NCBI GenBank assembly: GCA_016785015.1
Contig: JADHTJ010000005.1
Coordinates: 25,805-89,804 of the forward strand
Direction: 5' to 3'
Origin: Anaerolineales bacterium
GTDB taxonomy: Bacteria; Chloroflexota; Anaerolineae; Anaerolineales; UBA11858
Length of the DNA: 64,000 nt
A program made the translations under genes and the position numbers. Under the pieces are notes generated by a model that worked only from the letters and a program-made list of their open reading frames with translations, had not been told where the DNA came from and made no database searches. Of the stretch, positions 1-9,325 are shown piece after piece; within the stretch, counting starts at the first letter, position 1; every line of letters begins with the position of its first letter.

Positions 1-1088
1 CAAGTATCAACGAGCACCCCTCCGCAAAAATAATGTGCCGCCGGAACAACCGGGATAGGGCGTTCCGTAATGTTGATATCTTGATCAAGACAACGCGCAT
101 AGATCTGAGGAAAGCGCTCTCGTATGGCATTGGGTTTCAAATGGGAAGCGATATCCAATATAACATAAGGATAATCGTTCTCGAGCATCTCCCAATAGAT
201 GGCTCGTGCGACAACATCGCGCGGGGCTAAATCCTTCCACTCAGGGGCATGGCGATGCATAAAGGGTTTCCCGTCTGGAGTCAATAAAACACCTCCCTCG
301 CCGCGCACCGCCTCACTAATTAAGAATTTCGTCGCCCCAGGCATGTGCAGAGCCGTAGGGTGGAATTGAACGTATTCGGCATTGACCACCCGCGCCCCCG
401 CGCGATATGCCATCGCCAGCCCATCGCCGCGCGCTCCAGGTGGATTGCTGGTATTCAAGAAAATCTGTCCCAAGCCCCCCGTTGCCAATATTGTATATTC
501 AGCCAAAATTGGTTTGACTTTTCGTGTCGTCTTATCAAATACATAAGCACCATGACATGCCAAGTGCTGGTAGATGGCTAGGGGATCCAGTGCGTGGTGT
601 GGGAATGTCAGCAGATCAACCGCGGTTCGACCAGTAAGAATTTTTACGTTGGGCTGTTTCTTCAATTCCTTAATGAGGCCGCGCATAATTGCCTGACCAG
701 TCATATCGCCAACGTGCAAAATGCGTCGTTTGGAATGCGCAGCTTCAAGCCCATAAATCAATTCGCCCCTTTCGTTGCTGTCAAATGCAATTCCTGATTT
801 TTGGATGAGCATCTCTACGATCAAATCGGGACCTTCTTCAGCGAGAACTTTGGCTGCTTTTGGATTACAGATGCCATCACCAGCAATTATCACATCTTCT
901 ATCAATTTAGCAGATGAATCATCAATACCACGCCCAACAATTCCCCCTTGGGCATAATAAGAATTTGATTCAACTGGCTCATCAGCTCGGGTTATCACTG
1001 TGATCTGACGCTGACGATCATTTGCCAGACGTAATGCTGCTATAGCTCCAGCGATGCCGCTGCCTATGATTAGTACATCTGTTTGCAT
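1..1088 (-). CDS. nadB: L-aspartate oxidase, 3' part off window
   Basis: Oxidises L-aspartate to iminoaspartate with FAD, the first step of de novo NAD synthesis, in the cytoplasm. Reading leftward from the ATG at 1088, the protein opens with the Rossmann FAD motif IIGSGIAGAIAALRLA, then the family segments SNSYYAQGGI and ILATGGLG, and later QFHPTALHMPGA and SEAVRGEGG. About 362 codons are present of a usual length near 530; the C-terminal helical domain lies beyond the left edge. It is the last gene of nadC-nadA-nadB; nadA ends three bases before this start, so translation is probably coupled. The related succinate dehydrogenase flavoprotein is unlikely given the NadA/NadC neighbours. Confidence 0.93.
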   Translation of the reverse strand, partial: MQTDVLIIGSGIAGAIAALRLANDRQRQITVITRADEPVESNSYYAQGGIVGRGIDDSSAKLIEDVIIAGDGICNPKAAKVLAEEGPDLIVEMLIQKSGIAFDSNERGELIYGLEAAHSKRRILHVGDMTGQAIMRGLIKELKKQPNVKILTGRTAVDLLTFPHHALDPLAIYQHLACHGAYVFDKTTRKVKPILAEYTILATGGLGQIFLNTSNPPGARGDGLAMAYRAGARVVNAEYVQFHPTALHMPGATKFLISEAVRGEGGVLLTPDGKPFMHRHAPEWKDLAPRDVVARAIYWEMLENDYPYVILDIASHLKPNAIRERFPQIYARCLDQDINITERPIPVVPAAHYFCGGVLVDT

Positions 1089-1091
1089 AGC

Positions 1092-2123
1092 TTATCCAAT
1101 TTCGATCATGCGTTCCACTGCACGTGCCGCCCGCAGACGGATTTCTTCAGGAACTTCAATAACATATTGATCTTTTTGCAAGGCAGTCAGTGTATCTTCC
1201 AGGGTGATCTCATTCATGTGCGGACAGCGCACACGGCACAAACGCAGCATATCCTTTTCAGGCTGAGCCGCTGCGATATTATCTCCCATAGCACACTCTG
1301 TCAGCAGCAAATATTGGGGCGCTTGAGTCGCTTCAATATGGTGGATCATGGCGGTAGTGCTGGCAGAAAAATCTGATGCATCGACAACTTCAGGGCTGCA
1401 TTCTGGGTGCGCCAGGATAACCACTTCAGGATACTCCGCTCGGATATCTACAATATCTTGCACAGTGAACTGCTCGTGGACTTCACATCGTCCATGCCAA
1501 CCGATCATCTGATAATCTAAATTGGGATCAGCACCCGACTTCATCTTTGACGGGAAAATTATTTGTTTTCCAGTCTCCTTGGCAACATTTCCCGCAAGAT
1601 ATTCATCTGGCAAAAAGATGACCGTGTCTGAATCCAGAGATTCAACTACTGCCTTTGCATTTCCTGAGGTGCAGCATACATCGCTCTCGGCTTTGACATC
1701 CGCATAGGTGTTGACATAAGTAACTACAGGTACTCCTGGAAATAGGGCACGGAGATTCCTGACATCCTCTGCGGTGATACTTTCAGCCAATGAGCAGCCT
1801 GCCTTTTTAGCTGGTAGCAACACAGTTTTTTCTGGGTTGAGGATCTTGGCCGTCTCGGCCATAAAACGCACGCCGCAAAACACAATGATATCTTTGTCAG
1901 TTTGAGCCGCAATGCGACTCAGCCCAAGAGAATCACCTACAAAATCTGGGATCGAGTGGAACAGAGCTGGTTCCATGTAGTTATGACCCAGGATAACGGC
2001 ATTCTTTTCTTTTTTGAGCTTGTTGATCTCCCAGGCAATTTCAGCCTTGATATAAATTTCAGGTTCAGGTACTACATTACCTAATTTATCTTTCATTTCT
2101 TCTAAAAACACATCGAATGTCAT
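1092..2123 (-). CDS. nadA: quinolinate synthase NadA
   Basis: Condenses iminoaspartate with dihydroxyacetone phosphate to quinolinate using a labile [4Fe-4S] cluster. The protein has 343 residues, normal for the family. Visible motifs are ILGHNYMEPALFH near the N-terminus, VFCGVRFMAETAKIL, KAGCSLAESI, CCTSGNA, ILAHPECSPEV and LLTECAMGDNI. The Cys residues in VFCGV, CCTSGNA and TECAMGDN fit the three cluster ligands. It lies between nadC (40 bp upstream) and nadB (3 bp downstream) on the same strand, a compact NAD operon. Confidence 0.96.
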   Translation of the reverse strand: MTFDVFLEEMKDKLGNVVPEPEIYIKAEIAWEINKLKKEKNAVILGHNYMEPALFHSIPDFVGDSLGLSRIAAQTDKDIIVFCGVRFMAETAKILNPEKTVLLPAKKAGCSLAESITAEDVRNLRALFPGVPVVTYVNTYADVKAESDVCCTSGNAKAVVESLDSDTVIFLPDEYLAGNVAKETGKQIIFPSKMKSGADPNLDYQMIGWHGRCEVHEQFTVQDIVDIRAEYPEVVILAHPECSPEVVDASDFSASTTAMIHHIEATQAPQYLLLTECAMGDNIAAAQPEKDMLRLCRVRCPHMNEITLEDTLTALQKDQYVIEVPEEIRLRAARAVERMIEIG

Positions 2124-2163
2124 TTCAAATACTCCACATACTTTTATAAGCTTTATAAAAAGG

Positions 2164-3150
2164 CTAACTGTTACCCGCTAACCGCATACTGATATCGAAT
2201 ACCGGTGCCGAGTGAGTCAATGCGCCAACAGAAATAAAATTGACACCAGTCTCTGCAATATCACGTACCGTTTCAAGAGAAACATTTCCAGAGGCTTCTA
2301 AGGGAACCCGCCCTGCACTTATCTCAACGGACTTTTGCATTGTTCCCAGGGACATATTATCGAGCATGATACGGTCAGGTTGAAGTGATAAAGCTTCTTC
2401 CAATTCAACTAGGTCCTTAACTTCCACTTCAATGGGATACCGATTCCCATGATGCCGGCGTACATTCTCAACAGCTTTTGAAATGCCCCCCGCGCCATCG
2501 ATATGGTTGTCTTTGATCAAAACCATATCATATAACCCCTGCCGGTGATTCTTACCACCCCCTACTCGAACCGCATACTTATCTAACCGCCGCCAACCTG
2601 GGGAAGTTTTGCGAGTATCCAGGATTACGGCCTGGGTTCCGGCCACAGCATTCACATATTTTTTTGTCAGCGTTGCCACACCAGACATGCGCCCTAAGAA
2701 ATTTAGCGCCATGCGTTCAGCCGCCAATAACGATCGGCCTGGGCCGGAAACAGAAGCGAGCAGATCACCCTCTTCTAAGGCTGCACCTTCAGGTTTATGT
2801 GCAAGGAATCTAATTTCTGGGTCATTGAGTTTAAATACAACTTCGGCCAATGGCAGCCCAGCCAAAATTCCAATCTCCTTGGAAAAAATCCTGCCTTCTA
2901 ATGTTGTCTCCGAATTGATGGTTGCAATGCTAGTTACATCGCCATCAGAAAATTTCTCAATAGTTCCACCACATTCGATATCTTCGCACAAATCTTCCAC
3001 CAGACTCAAATTAATTAAAGCAAAAACGTCAATGCTGCGAAGATGCTCTGGTAAGATATGTTCAAGCTGAGAAAAACGTTCGGCTAAATTGAGATTAGAG
3101 CGAAAAAAAAAGTCCACAGAATTAACTCTTTTCCTAGGTTTCACTGTCAT
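2164..3150 (-). CDS. nadC: nicotinate-nucleotide diphosphorylase (carboxylating)
   Basis: Converts quinolinate and PRPP to nicotinate mononucleotide. Recognised by ALNFLGRMSGVAT, ILDTRKTSPGWR, KYAVRVGGGKNHRQGL, DMVLIKDNHI, VEVKDLVELEEA and the C-terminal FISVGALTHSAP. I chose the ATG at 3150; an in-frame TTG at 3168 would add six residues and neither has a clear Shine-Dalgarno. The N-terminal stretch before the helical domain is longer than usual and Arg/Lys-rich, so the start is uncertain. First gene of the leftward NAD operon, divergent from the sensor gene at 3278; the roughly 110-130 bp between them must hold both promoters. Confidence 0.93.
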   Translation of the reverse strand: MTVKPRKRVNSVDFFFRSNLNLAERFSQLEHILPEHLRSIDVFALINLSLVEDLCEDIECGGTIEKFSDGDVTSIATINSETTLEGRIFSKEIGILAGLPLAEVVFKLNDPEIRFLAHKPEGAALEEGDLLASVSGPGRSLLAAERMALNFLGRMSGVATLTKKYVNAVAGTQAVILDTRKTSPGWRRLDKYAVRVGGGKNHRQGLYDMVLIKDNHIDGAGGISKAVENVRRHHGNRYPIEVEVKDLVELEEALSLQPDRIMLDNMSLGTMQKSVEISAGRVPLEASGNVSLETVRDIAETGVNFISVGALTHSAPVFDISMRLAGNS

Positions 3151-3277
3151 CACAATTGTACTATTCAACCAACCTGGAAGAATATAACAATATGCGGTTT
3201 AATAATAGATTAATATTACAGAACCACATGAAACTATCATCATTCATCCAAACCAAAAAAACACCTCATAAACGCGT

Positions 3278-6250
3278 ATGACGGCTTGGCAAATCAATGT
3301 TTTTTCAATAATACTGCTTATCACTGCCTCGGTTGCTGTGGCAGTAAGTTTTATTGCCTGGAAACGCCGATCCACCCCTGGTAGTCCGATCCTCTCCTTG
3401 CTCATGCTAGCTGTCGCTGAATGGGCAATCTCTAATGCCTTAGAATCAGCCGCTCTCCATATCCCCACAAAAATTCTCTGGTCACAGATAGCGTATTTCG
3501 GAATTCACAGCATTCCACCATTATTCCTTCTCCTTGCACTGCAATATAATCAAAAAACAGATTGGCTGACCATACCTAGGATACTTCTAATTTGGCTGAT
3601 CCCGCTGATTGTCATTGGACTAGCAGTCACGAATGGGTCTCATCAATTAGTGTGGGCAGATTTCTCTCTTGATCTAAATAACCCCAACATCCTGATCTTC
3701 TATTACGGACCAGCATTCTGGGTTGGCGCTGTCTATGATTACACCTTGATTCTAATAGCCTCCTGGAACATGATTTGGGCAGCACAACATTTATCCAATT
3801 TGTATCGTCGTCAAGTCGGTGCAATCACAATTGCTGCTTCACTTCCCTGGATTGGAAATCTGCTCTATATTCTCAATAAAAATCCATTTCCTGGCCAAGG
3901 ATTTACGTCGATCACTTTTCTGTTGATGGGCATTTTCTTAGCATGGAGTATGTATCGGCACCAATTATTCGATTTCACCCCCATCGCCAGAGATAAAATA
4001 GTCGACCTTTTAACAGAAGCAGTGATTTATATTGACCAAAAATATATGATAGGCGACCTCAACCCAGCAGCTAAATCATTGCTCAGCACGGAAGATGAGA
4101 TCATTGGAAAAGATGCCCATCTAATTTTAGCAAAATGGCCTTATCTCGAATCTCGATTCACAGAGAGGGATGTGTTTCCTACTGATGTCAGAAATATCCA
4201 AGATATTGATGGAAATTGGTATGATTTGCGCATTTCTCCGCTGCTACAGCAAGGGAGTGCGCAGGGATGGCTGGTAATCCTACGAGACATAACAGAACAA
4301 AAAATACTTGAAGCTGCTCTGAGGTCAAGCGAAGAACTCTATCGCAATGTGACTGAAAAAGCCAATGATGGCATTGTTATTCTCCAAGATAATCTCGTTA
4401 TATATAGCAATCCCCAACTTGCCAATCTGCTAGGTTATAAAGTAATGGATATTATCGGGAAACCATTCCTAGAATATATTTCTCCCCAACAAGCCGGCGC
4501 GATTCAAGAAAAGTATGCTCGGCGGATTGATGGAAAACCCGAAGCTTTACGTTATGAATCAGAACTTCAACATTCTTCAGGTCACTTTATTCCCGTCGAA
4601 TTCAACATCGGGTTGATGGATCATGATGGTAAACCTGCTATTCTGGCCATAGTACGCGATAACACCGAAAAATCCCGATCTGAGAAGGAGTTAGTGGAAT
4701 ACGCTCGTCAGCAGAAACTACTCAACGAAATCACCCACGCCGCCATTCAAGCATCTGAACTTGAAGTCACACTCCAAATCCTGGCTGATCGTTTGGGAGA
4801 ACTTTTTCACGCTGATGGCTGTTTTCTCACGCTTTGGGATCCAATACTAGAGATCGCCATTCCAATGGCCGCTTATGGTGCTTTATCTAAAGATTACAAA
4901 GATTCTAAACCAGAACCTGAAGATCCCACAGTTACACGTGCAGTTCTCGAAAAACAATGCCCAATAGCGATAGAAGATGTCTTTGATACGCCACACATTA
5001 ACCCGAAACACGCTGCCTTATTCCCAACAAAGTCAATTTTAGGATTGCCTCTAATCGCAAATGACCAGAAATTAGGGGCTGCATTAATTGCCTACAGCGA
5101 ACCGCATAGATTCACAGACGAAGAAGTATATTTAGGAGAACAAGCCAGTCAACAAATAAGCCTGGCAGTGCTCAAAGCACGTTTGCTGGATACTGCCCAA
5201 CAACGTGCCACAGAAGCCGAGACCCTGCGTCAGGCTGGCGCAGCCGTTGCAGCTACACTGAAACTTAATGAAGCTATTGACGTAATCCTCGAACAAATTC
5301 ACCGAGTTGTTCCCTACGATAGTGCTTCTGTTCAATTTTTGCGCGAGAATGAACTCGAAGTTGTCGGTCAACGCGGATTTGACGAGAACGAAGATTTCTT
5401 GGGAATGCGCTTCCCCCTCTCAGAAGACAATCCGAATAAATTTGTTATCGAGATTCGAAAACCTCATATTATCAATAACGCGCCCAAAGCGTATGAAATC
5501 TTTTCGAAACATCCACACAATAAGATTCATGGATGGATGGGCGTACCATTAATCGTGCAAGATCGTATCATCGGTATGTTAGCTCTCGACAGTCACCAAC
5601 CCTCACAGTTCACGAATGAGCATGCTCGGTTGGCGTCTGCATTTGCTGCTCAGGTGGCAATTGCCCTCGATAATGCCCATCTTTTCGAAGAAGCCCATCG
5701 CTTATCCATCATTGACCCACTGACAGGCATTTATAACCGACGTCATTTCATGACTCTGGCACAACAAGAATACCAGCGTGCCTGCCGGTACAGTCGCCCG
5801 CTTTCTGTCATCATGATGGATATTGATCATTTCAAACGAGTTAATGACACTTTTGGTCATTTAATTGGCGATCAGGTATTGCGCAGCATTGCTTTACAAA
5901 TCCAGGATCATCTCCGAGAGTCAGATTTTGTTGGCCGCTACGGTGGGGAAGAATTTGTCATCTTACTGCCTGAAACCCCAAGTATGAATCCGCCCAATGA
6001 CCGCGCAACTGAAGAACCTAGTGAAAATATCTCAGCAAAAATTGTTGCCCAACGCGTGTGTGACCTTATCAGCGGAGCGAGTATTCCAACGGAAAGTGGG
6101 GATGTAAAAATTACTGCCAGTCTTGGTGTTGCTGGACAATCTATAGATTTTGCCAACATTGAAACATTGCTCAATCGTGCCGATACGGCACTCTATATTG
6201 CCAAACAAAGAGGGCGAAATCAGGTAGCTGTTTGGACTAATTCGACGTAA
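3278..6250 (+). CDS. membrane PAS-GAF diguanylate cyclase
   Basis: 990-residue sensor predicted to make cyclic di-GMP. In order: an N-terminal hydrophobic region of about 225 residues resembling the 7TM histidine-kinase N-terminus, two PAS domains (about 230-470; second begins YRNVTEKANDGIVILQD), two GAF domains (about 480-815), then GGDEF (about 825-985). The active-site motif is GRYGGEEF near residue 890, an accepted GGEEF variant. RESD lies just before it, matching the RxxD product-inhibition site. An extra Pro/Glu/Asn-rich loop follows the motif. No EAL domain is present. Divergent from nadC and 15 bp from glpAB, but no functional tie is evident. Signal sensed is unknown. Confidence 0.9.
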   Translation: MTAWQINVFSIILLITASVAVAVSFIAWKRRSTPGSPILSLLMLAVAEWAISNALESAALHIPTKILWSQIAYFGIHSIPPLFLLLALQYNQKTDWLTIPRILLIWLIPLIVIGLAVTNGSHQLVWADFSLDLNNPNILIFYYGPAFWVGAVYDYTLILIASWNMIWAAQHLSNLYRRQVGAITIAASLPWIGNLLYILNKNPFPGQGFTSITFLLMGIFLAWSMYRHQLFDFTPIARDKIVDLLTEAVIYIDQKYMIGDLNPAAKSLLSTEDEIIGKDAHLILAKWPYLESRFTERDVFPTDVRNIQDIDGNWYDLRISPLLQQGSAQGWLVILRDITEQKILEAALRSSEELYRNVTEKANDGIVILQDNLVIYSNPQLANLLGYKVMDIIGKPFLEYISPQQAGAIQEKYARRIDGKPEALRYESELQHSSGHFIPVEFNIGLMDHDGKPAILAIVRDNTEKSRSEKELVEYARQQKLLNEITHAAIQASELEVTLQILADRLGELFHADGCFLTLWDPILEIAIPMAAYGALSKDYKDSKPEPEDPTVTRAVLEKQCPIAIEDVFDTPHINPKHAALFPTKSILGLPLIANDQKLGAALIAYSEPHRFTDEEVYLGEQASQQISLAVLKARLLDTAQQRATEAETLRQAGAAVAATLKLNEAIDVILEQIHRVVPYDSASVQFLRENELEVVGQRGFDENEDFLGMRFPLSEDNPNKFVIEIRKPHIINNAPKAYEIFSKHPHNKIHGWMGVPLIVQDRIIGMLALDSHQPSQFTNEHARLASAFAAQVAIALDNAHLFEEAHRLSIIDPLTGIYNRRHFMTLAQQEYQRACRYSRPLSVIMMDIDHFKRVNDTFGHLIGDQVLRSIALQIQDHLRESDFVGRYGGEEFVILLPETPSMNPPNDRATEEPSENISAKIVAQRVCDLISGASIPTESGDVKITASLGVAGQSIDFANIETLLNRADTALYIAKQRGRNQVAVWTNST

Positions 6251-6265
6251 ACCTTAATAAAATCA

Positions 6266-9200
6266 ATGAGATCAATAAACACTGAAGTACTCGTGATAGG
6301 TGGCGGAGCGACTGGCACCGGAATTTTGCGTGATCTGGCTATGCGCGGTTTCGATGCTGTCCTTGTTGAAGCCCGTGATCTAACCCATGGCACAACGGGT
6401 CGATTCCATGGATTACTCCACAGTGGGGGAAGATATGCTCTGAAAGACCCCCAAGCGGCAAAAGAGTGTATTGAGGAGAATACTATTCTTCGGAGAATCA
6501 TGCCCCACTGCATTGAGGATGTGGGCGGTTTTTTTGTAGTTACTCCCTGGGATGAACCGGAATATGCAGACTCCTTCTTAGCTGGTTGCCGTGTTGCAGA
6601 GATTCCTATCGAGGAAATATCCATCGACCAAATGCTCGCAGATGAGCCTTTACTCAACCCTGAGATTTCGCGCTGTTTTCGTGTTCCCGATGGTGCAGCT
6701 GACTCCTTTGCCGCTGCGCATGCAAATGTAGCCTCGGCACGTGAGTATGGAGCGAAGGTACGCACATACCATGAAGTTACTGGGCTAATTTCGGACTCTT
6801 CTCAACAAACTTCTAATGTTCAACAACCTGCATCCAAAGTCATCGGTGCCCTTTGTCATGACCTTGTCAACGACGACCAAGTCGCCATTCACGCCGACTT
6901 GGTCATTAACGCCGCCGGAGCATGGGTGGGAAAAATTGGTGCCTCAGCAGGTGTAGAGATCGCCATCCGTCCTGGGAAAGGCACCATGGTTGCTGTCAGC
7001 CAACGCATCGTTAATACCGTAATCAATCGCTGCAAGATGCCTGCTGATGGAGATATCCTAGTCCCAGCTCATACCGTAGCTGTGATGGGCACCACCGACG
7101 AGCAAGTCCCAGACCCAGATTCTTTTGCCATCGAACCTTGGGAAGTACAGCTAATGCTTAAAGAGGGCGAAAAGATCATCCCCGGCTTCAAAGAAATGCG
7201 CATGCTGCGGGCTTGGGCTGGCGTGCGCCCCCTCTATCAAGAAACCAAAACCAATGCATCCAGAGATATCGCTCGATCCTATGTTTTACTAGACCATGAA
7301 GAACGCGATGGCGTTTCTGGCATGATCACGATTACTAGCGGAAAATGGACCACCTATCGAAAAATGGCCGAAGCCGCGGTTGATCTGGTTTGCGAGAAGA
7401 TGGACACAAAAAGAGAGTGCCGTACACATTTGGAATATTTGCCAAATATTGAGCACACCACGCACCAGATCACCGCCGAGACGCAAAGGGCACAAAGGAA
7501 ATATTCTTCTAATAAACCTTCGCGTTCTTGGTGTCTTCGTGGTTCAAATTTGGGCGAACGGCTCAGCAAGATTGAAACTGAACGAACCTACGGCCAACTA
7601 ATTTGCGAGTGTGAACTGGCCACTTGCGCCGACATCGAGCGAGCCATCAACGAAGATAATGCAAAAACCCTCGATGACATCCGCCGCGATGTGCGCCTGG
7701 GAATGGGTCCCTGCCAGGGTGGATTCTGTACAATGCGCGCCGCGGGAATACTGCATCAGGGTGCGGTGGACGGTGACCAGTGGTCAGTGGAGCAGACAAA
7801 TGTTTCGCTGCGTGATTTCTTGGAGGAGCGCTGGAAGGGTGTTCTACCAGTGTTGTGGGGCAAGCAATTGCACCAAGAACGATTGAATGAACTTATTTAT
7901 ATTAACGTTCTCAACGTCGAACATTTACCTGGACCCAAAGCATCGCCTTTGGCAGCACAGCCGTATTCCCTCTCTCCATCCCACCCCCCTTCCCCTCTCC
8001 CAAGGCCTGCCCTGAGCCAAGACGAAGGATTAAGAGAGGGGAAGGGAGCATGGGGGGTGAGGGGTGAGGGTACCATCGTCATCGGCGCCGGCCTCGCTGG
8101 ACTCACCGCGGCCTGGCAGTCAGCGCAGCAGGGTGGAAGAACAAAAATCATCGCCAAAGGATGGGGGGCAACGCACTGGGCATCAGGCTGCATCGATGTG
8201 CTCGGATACCACGCGCATAAACGAGCGGAAAACCCCAAAAAGGGTATCCAAAACTTGATTACAGAAAACCCCCAACACCCCTACGCGCTGATTGGATTGG
8301 AGAAACTAGCCGACGCTTTGACCGCATTCCAAGAGTTGTGTCAGGCATCGGGATACCCGCTGCACGGTTCTTTGGAACAAAACTGGATGCTACCCACCGC
8401 AGTCGGTGCTATACGACCAACTTGCCTTGCGCCTGAGACGATGATTGCTGGGGATTTGAGATCCAAAGAGCCGATGGTGATCATCGGATTTGAGGGCTAT
8501 CATGATTTCTTTCCCCATTACGCAGCCGCCAACCTTGAAGCCCAAGGATACACAGTACGAGCAGTGATAATCGACCCTTCCAGCCTGCGCTCACGAAAAC
8601 GCGTGGATACGATGATTCTGGCACGCTTATTCGATCAAGAAGATTTCCGCGCCGAAGTTGCTGATGAAATCAAACCCCATCTAAAAGATGTCAACCGTGT
8701 AGGGTTCCCGGCGGTCTTGGGTTTGAAGAATCCGCTCGAGGTGCTGCGGGATCTAGAATCTCGCCTGGGATGTAAAGTTTTTGAAATGCCTGGGTTACCT
8801 CCCTCGGTTCCAGGGATTCGGCTTCACAATATATTGTTGAGTGCGATCCAAAAAGCTGGCGGGCGCGTCGAGAATGGTATGGAAGTTTTAGCGTATTCCA
8901 ATGAGCGAGGAGCGGCGAAGAATTGCATTTCTACCGTCTGGACGGAGTCTGCCGCAAGGCGCACTCCGCACAATGCAACCAAATTCGTCCTGGCTACTGG
9001 TGGTTTTCTTGGAGATGGCATAAAATCGAGTTTCGCTGGCTATGTGCAAGAATCGGTTTTTAACTTACCAGTCCATAATCTGACATCACAAGACAATTGG
9101 CTGCAAAGAGAATTTTTCCATGATCAGGGGCATTCCATCTTCACAACAGGAATCAGCGTTGACAATAACTTCTGCCCTGTTGATCAAGATGGCAAGATCA

Positions 9201-9325
9201 TGTTCAACAATCTAGCCATAATCGGTTCAGCCCTGGGATATGGGGATTTTATTCGCGAGCGCTGTTTAGAAGGCATCGCAATTGCAAGCGGCTATATTGC
9301 TGGGAAAAGCATTGGTGCAAAATGA
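6266..9325 (+). CDS. glpA: GlpA-GlpB fusion, anaerobic glycerol-3-phosphate dehydrogenase
   Basis: Oxidises sn-glycerol 3-phosphate to dihydroxyacetone phosphate and passes electrons toward quinone with GlpC. Residues 1-400 are the FAD domain (VIGGGATGTGILRDLAMRG; GTTGRFHGLLHSGGRY). A BFD-type [2Fe-2S] domain follows near 445-500 (ICECELATC, GMGPCQGGFC). After a linker, a GlpB-like flavoprotein begins about residue 602 (IVIGAGLAGLTAAW) and runs to the end. GlpA and GlpB are normally separate proteins; here they are one 1019-residue chain. Two stretches, about 7470-7552 and 7968-8072, look like intergenic palindromic repeats read in frame; the second forms the GlpA-GlpB junction. Overlaps glpC by ATGA. 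Confidence 0.9.
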   Translation: MRSINTEVLVIGGGATGTGILRDLAMRGFDAVLVEARDLTHGTTGRFHGLLHSGGRYALKDPQAAKECIEENTILRRIMPHCIEDVGGFFVVTPWDEPEYADSFLAGCRVAEIPIEEISIDQMLADEPLLNPEISRCFRVPDGAADSFAAAHANVASAREYGAKVRTYHEVTGLISDSSQQTSNVQQPASKVIGALCHDLVNDDQVAIHADLVINAAGAWVGKIGASAGVEIAIRPGKGTMVAVSQRIVNTVINRCKMPADGDILVPAHTVAVMGTTDEQVPDPDSFAIEPWEVQLMLKEGEKIIPGFKEMRMLRAWAGVRPLYQETKTNASRDIARSYVLLDHEERDGVSGMITITSGKWTTYRKMAEAAVDLVCEKMDTKRECRTHLEYLPNIEHTTHQITAETQRAQRKYSSNKPSRSWCLRGSNLGERLSKIETERTYGQLICECELATCADIERAINEDNAKTLDDIRRDVRLGMGPCQGGFCTMRAAGILHQGAVDGDQWSVEQTNVSLRDFLEERWKGVLPVLWGKQLHQERLNELIYINVLNVEHLPGPKASPLAAQPYSLSPSHPPSPLPRPALSQDEGLREGKGAWGVRGEGTIVIGAGLAGLTAAWQSAQQGGRTKIIAKGWGATHWASGCIDVLGYHAHKRAENPKKGIQNLITENPQHPYALIGLEKLADALTAFQELCQASGYPLHGSLEQNWMLPTAVGAIRPTCLAPETMIAGDLRSKEPMVIIGFEGYHDFFPHYAAANLEAQGYTVRAVIIDPSSLRSRKRVDTMILARLFDQEDFRAEVADEIKPHLKDVNRVGFPAVLGLKNPLEVLRDLESRLGCKVFEMPGLPPSVPGIRLHNILLSAIQKAGGRVENGMEVLAYSNERGAAKNCISTVWTESAARRTPHNATKFVLATGGFLGDGIKSSFAGYVQESVFNLPVHNLTSQDNWLQREFFHDQGHSIFTTGISVDNNFCPVDQDGKIMFNNLAIIGSALGYGDFIRERCLEGIAIASGYIAGKSIGAK

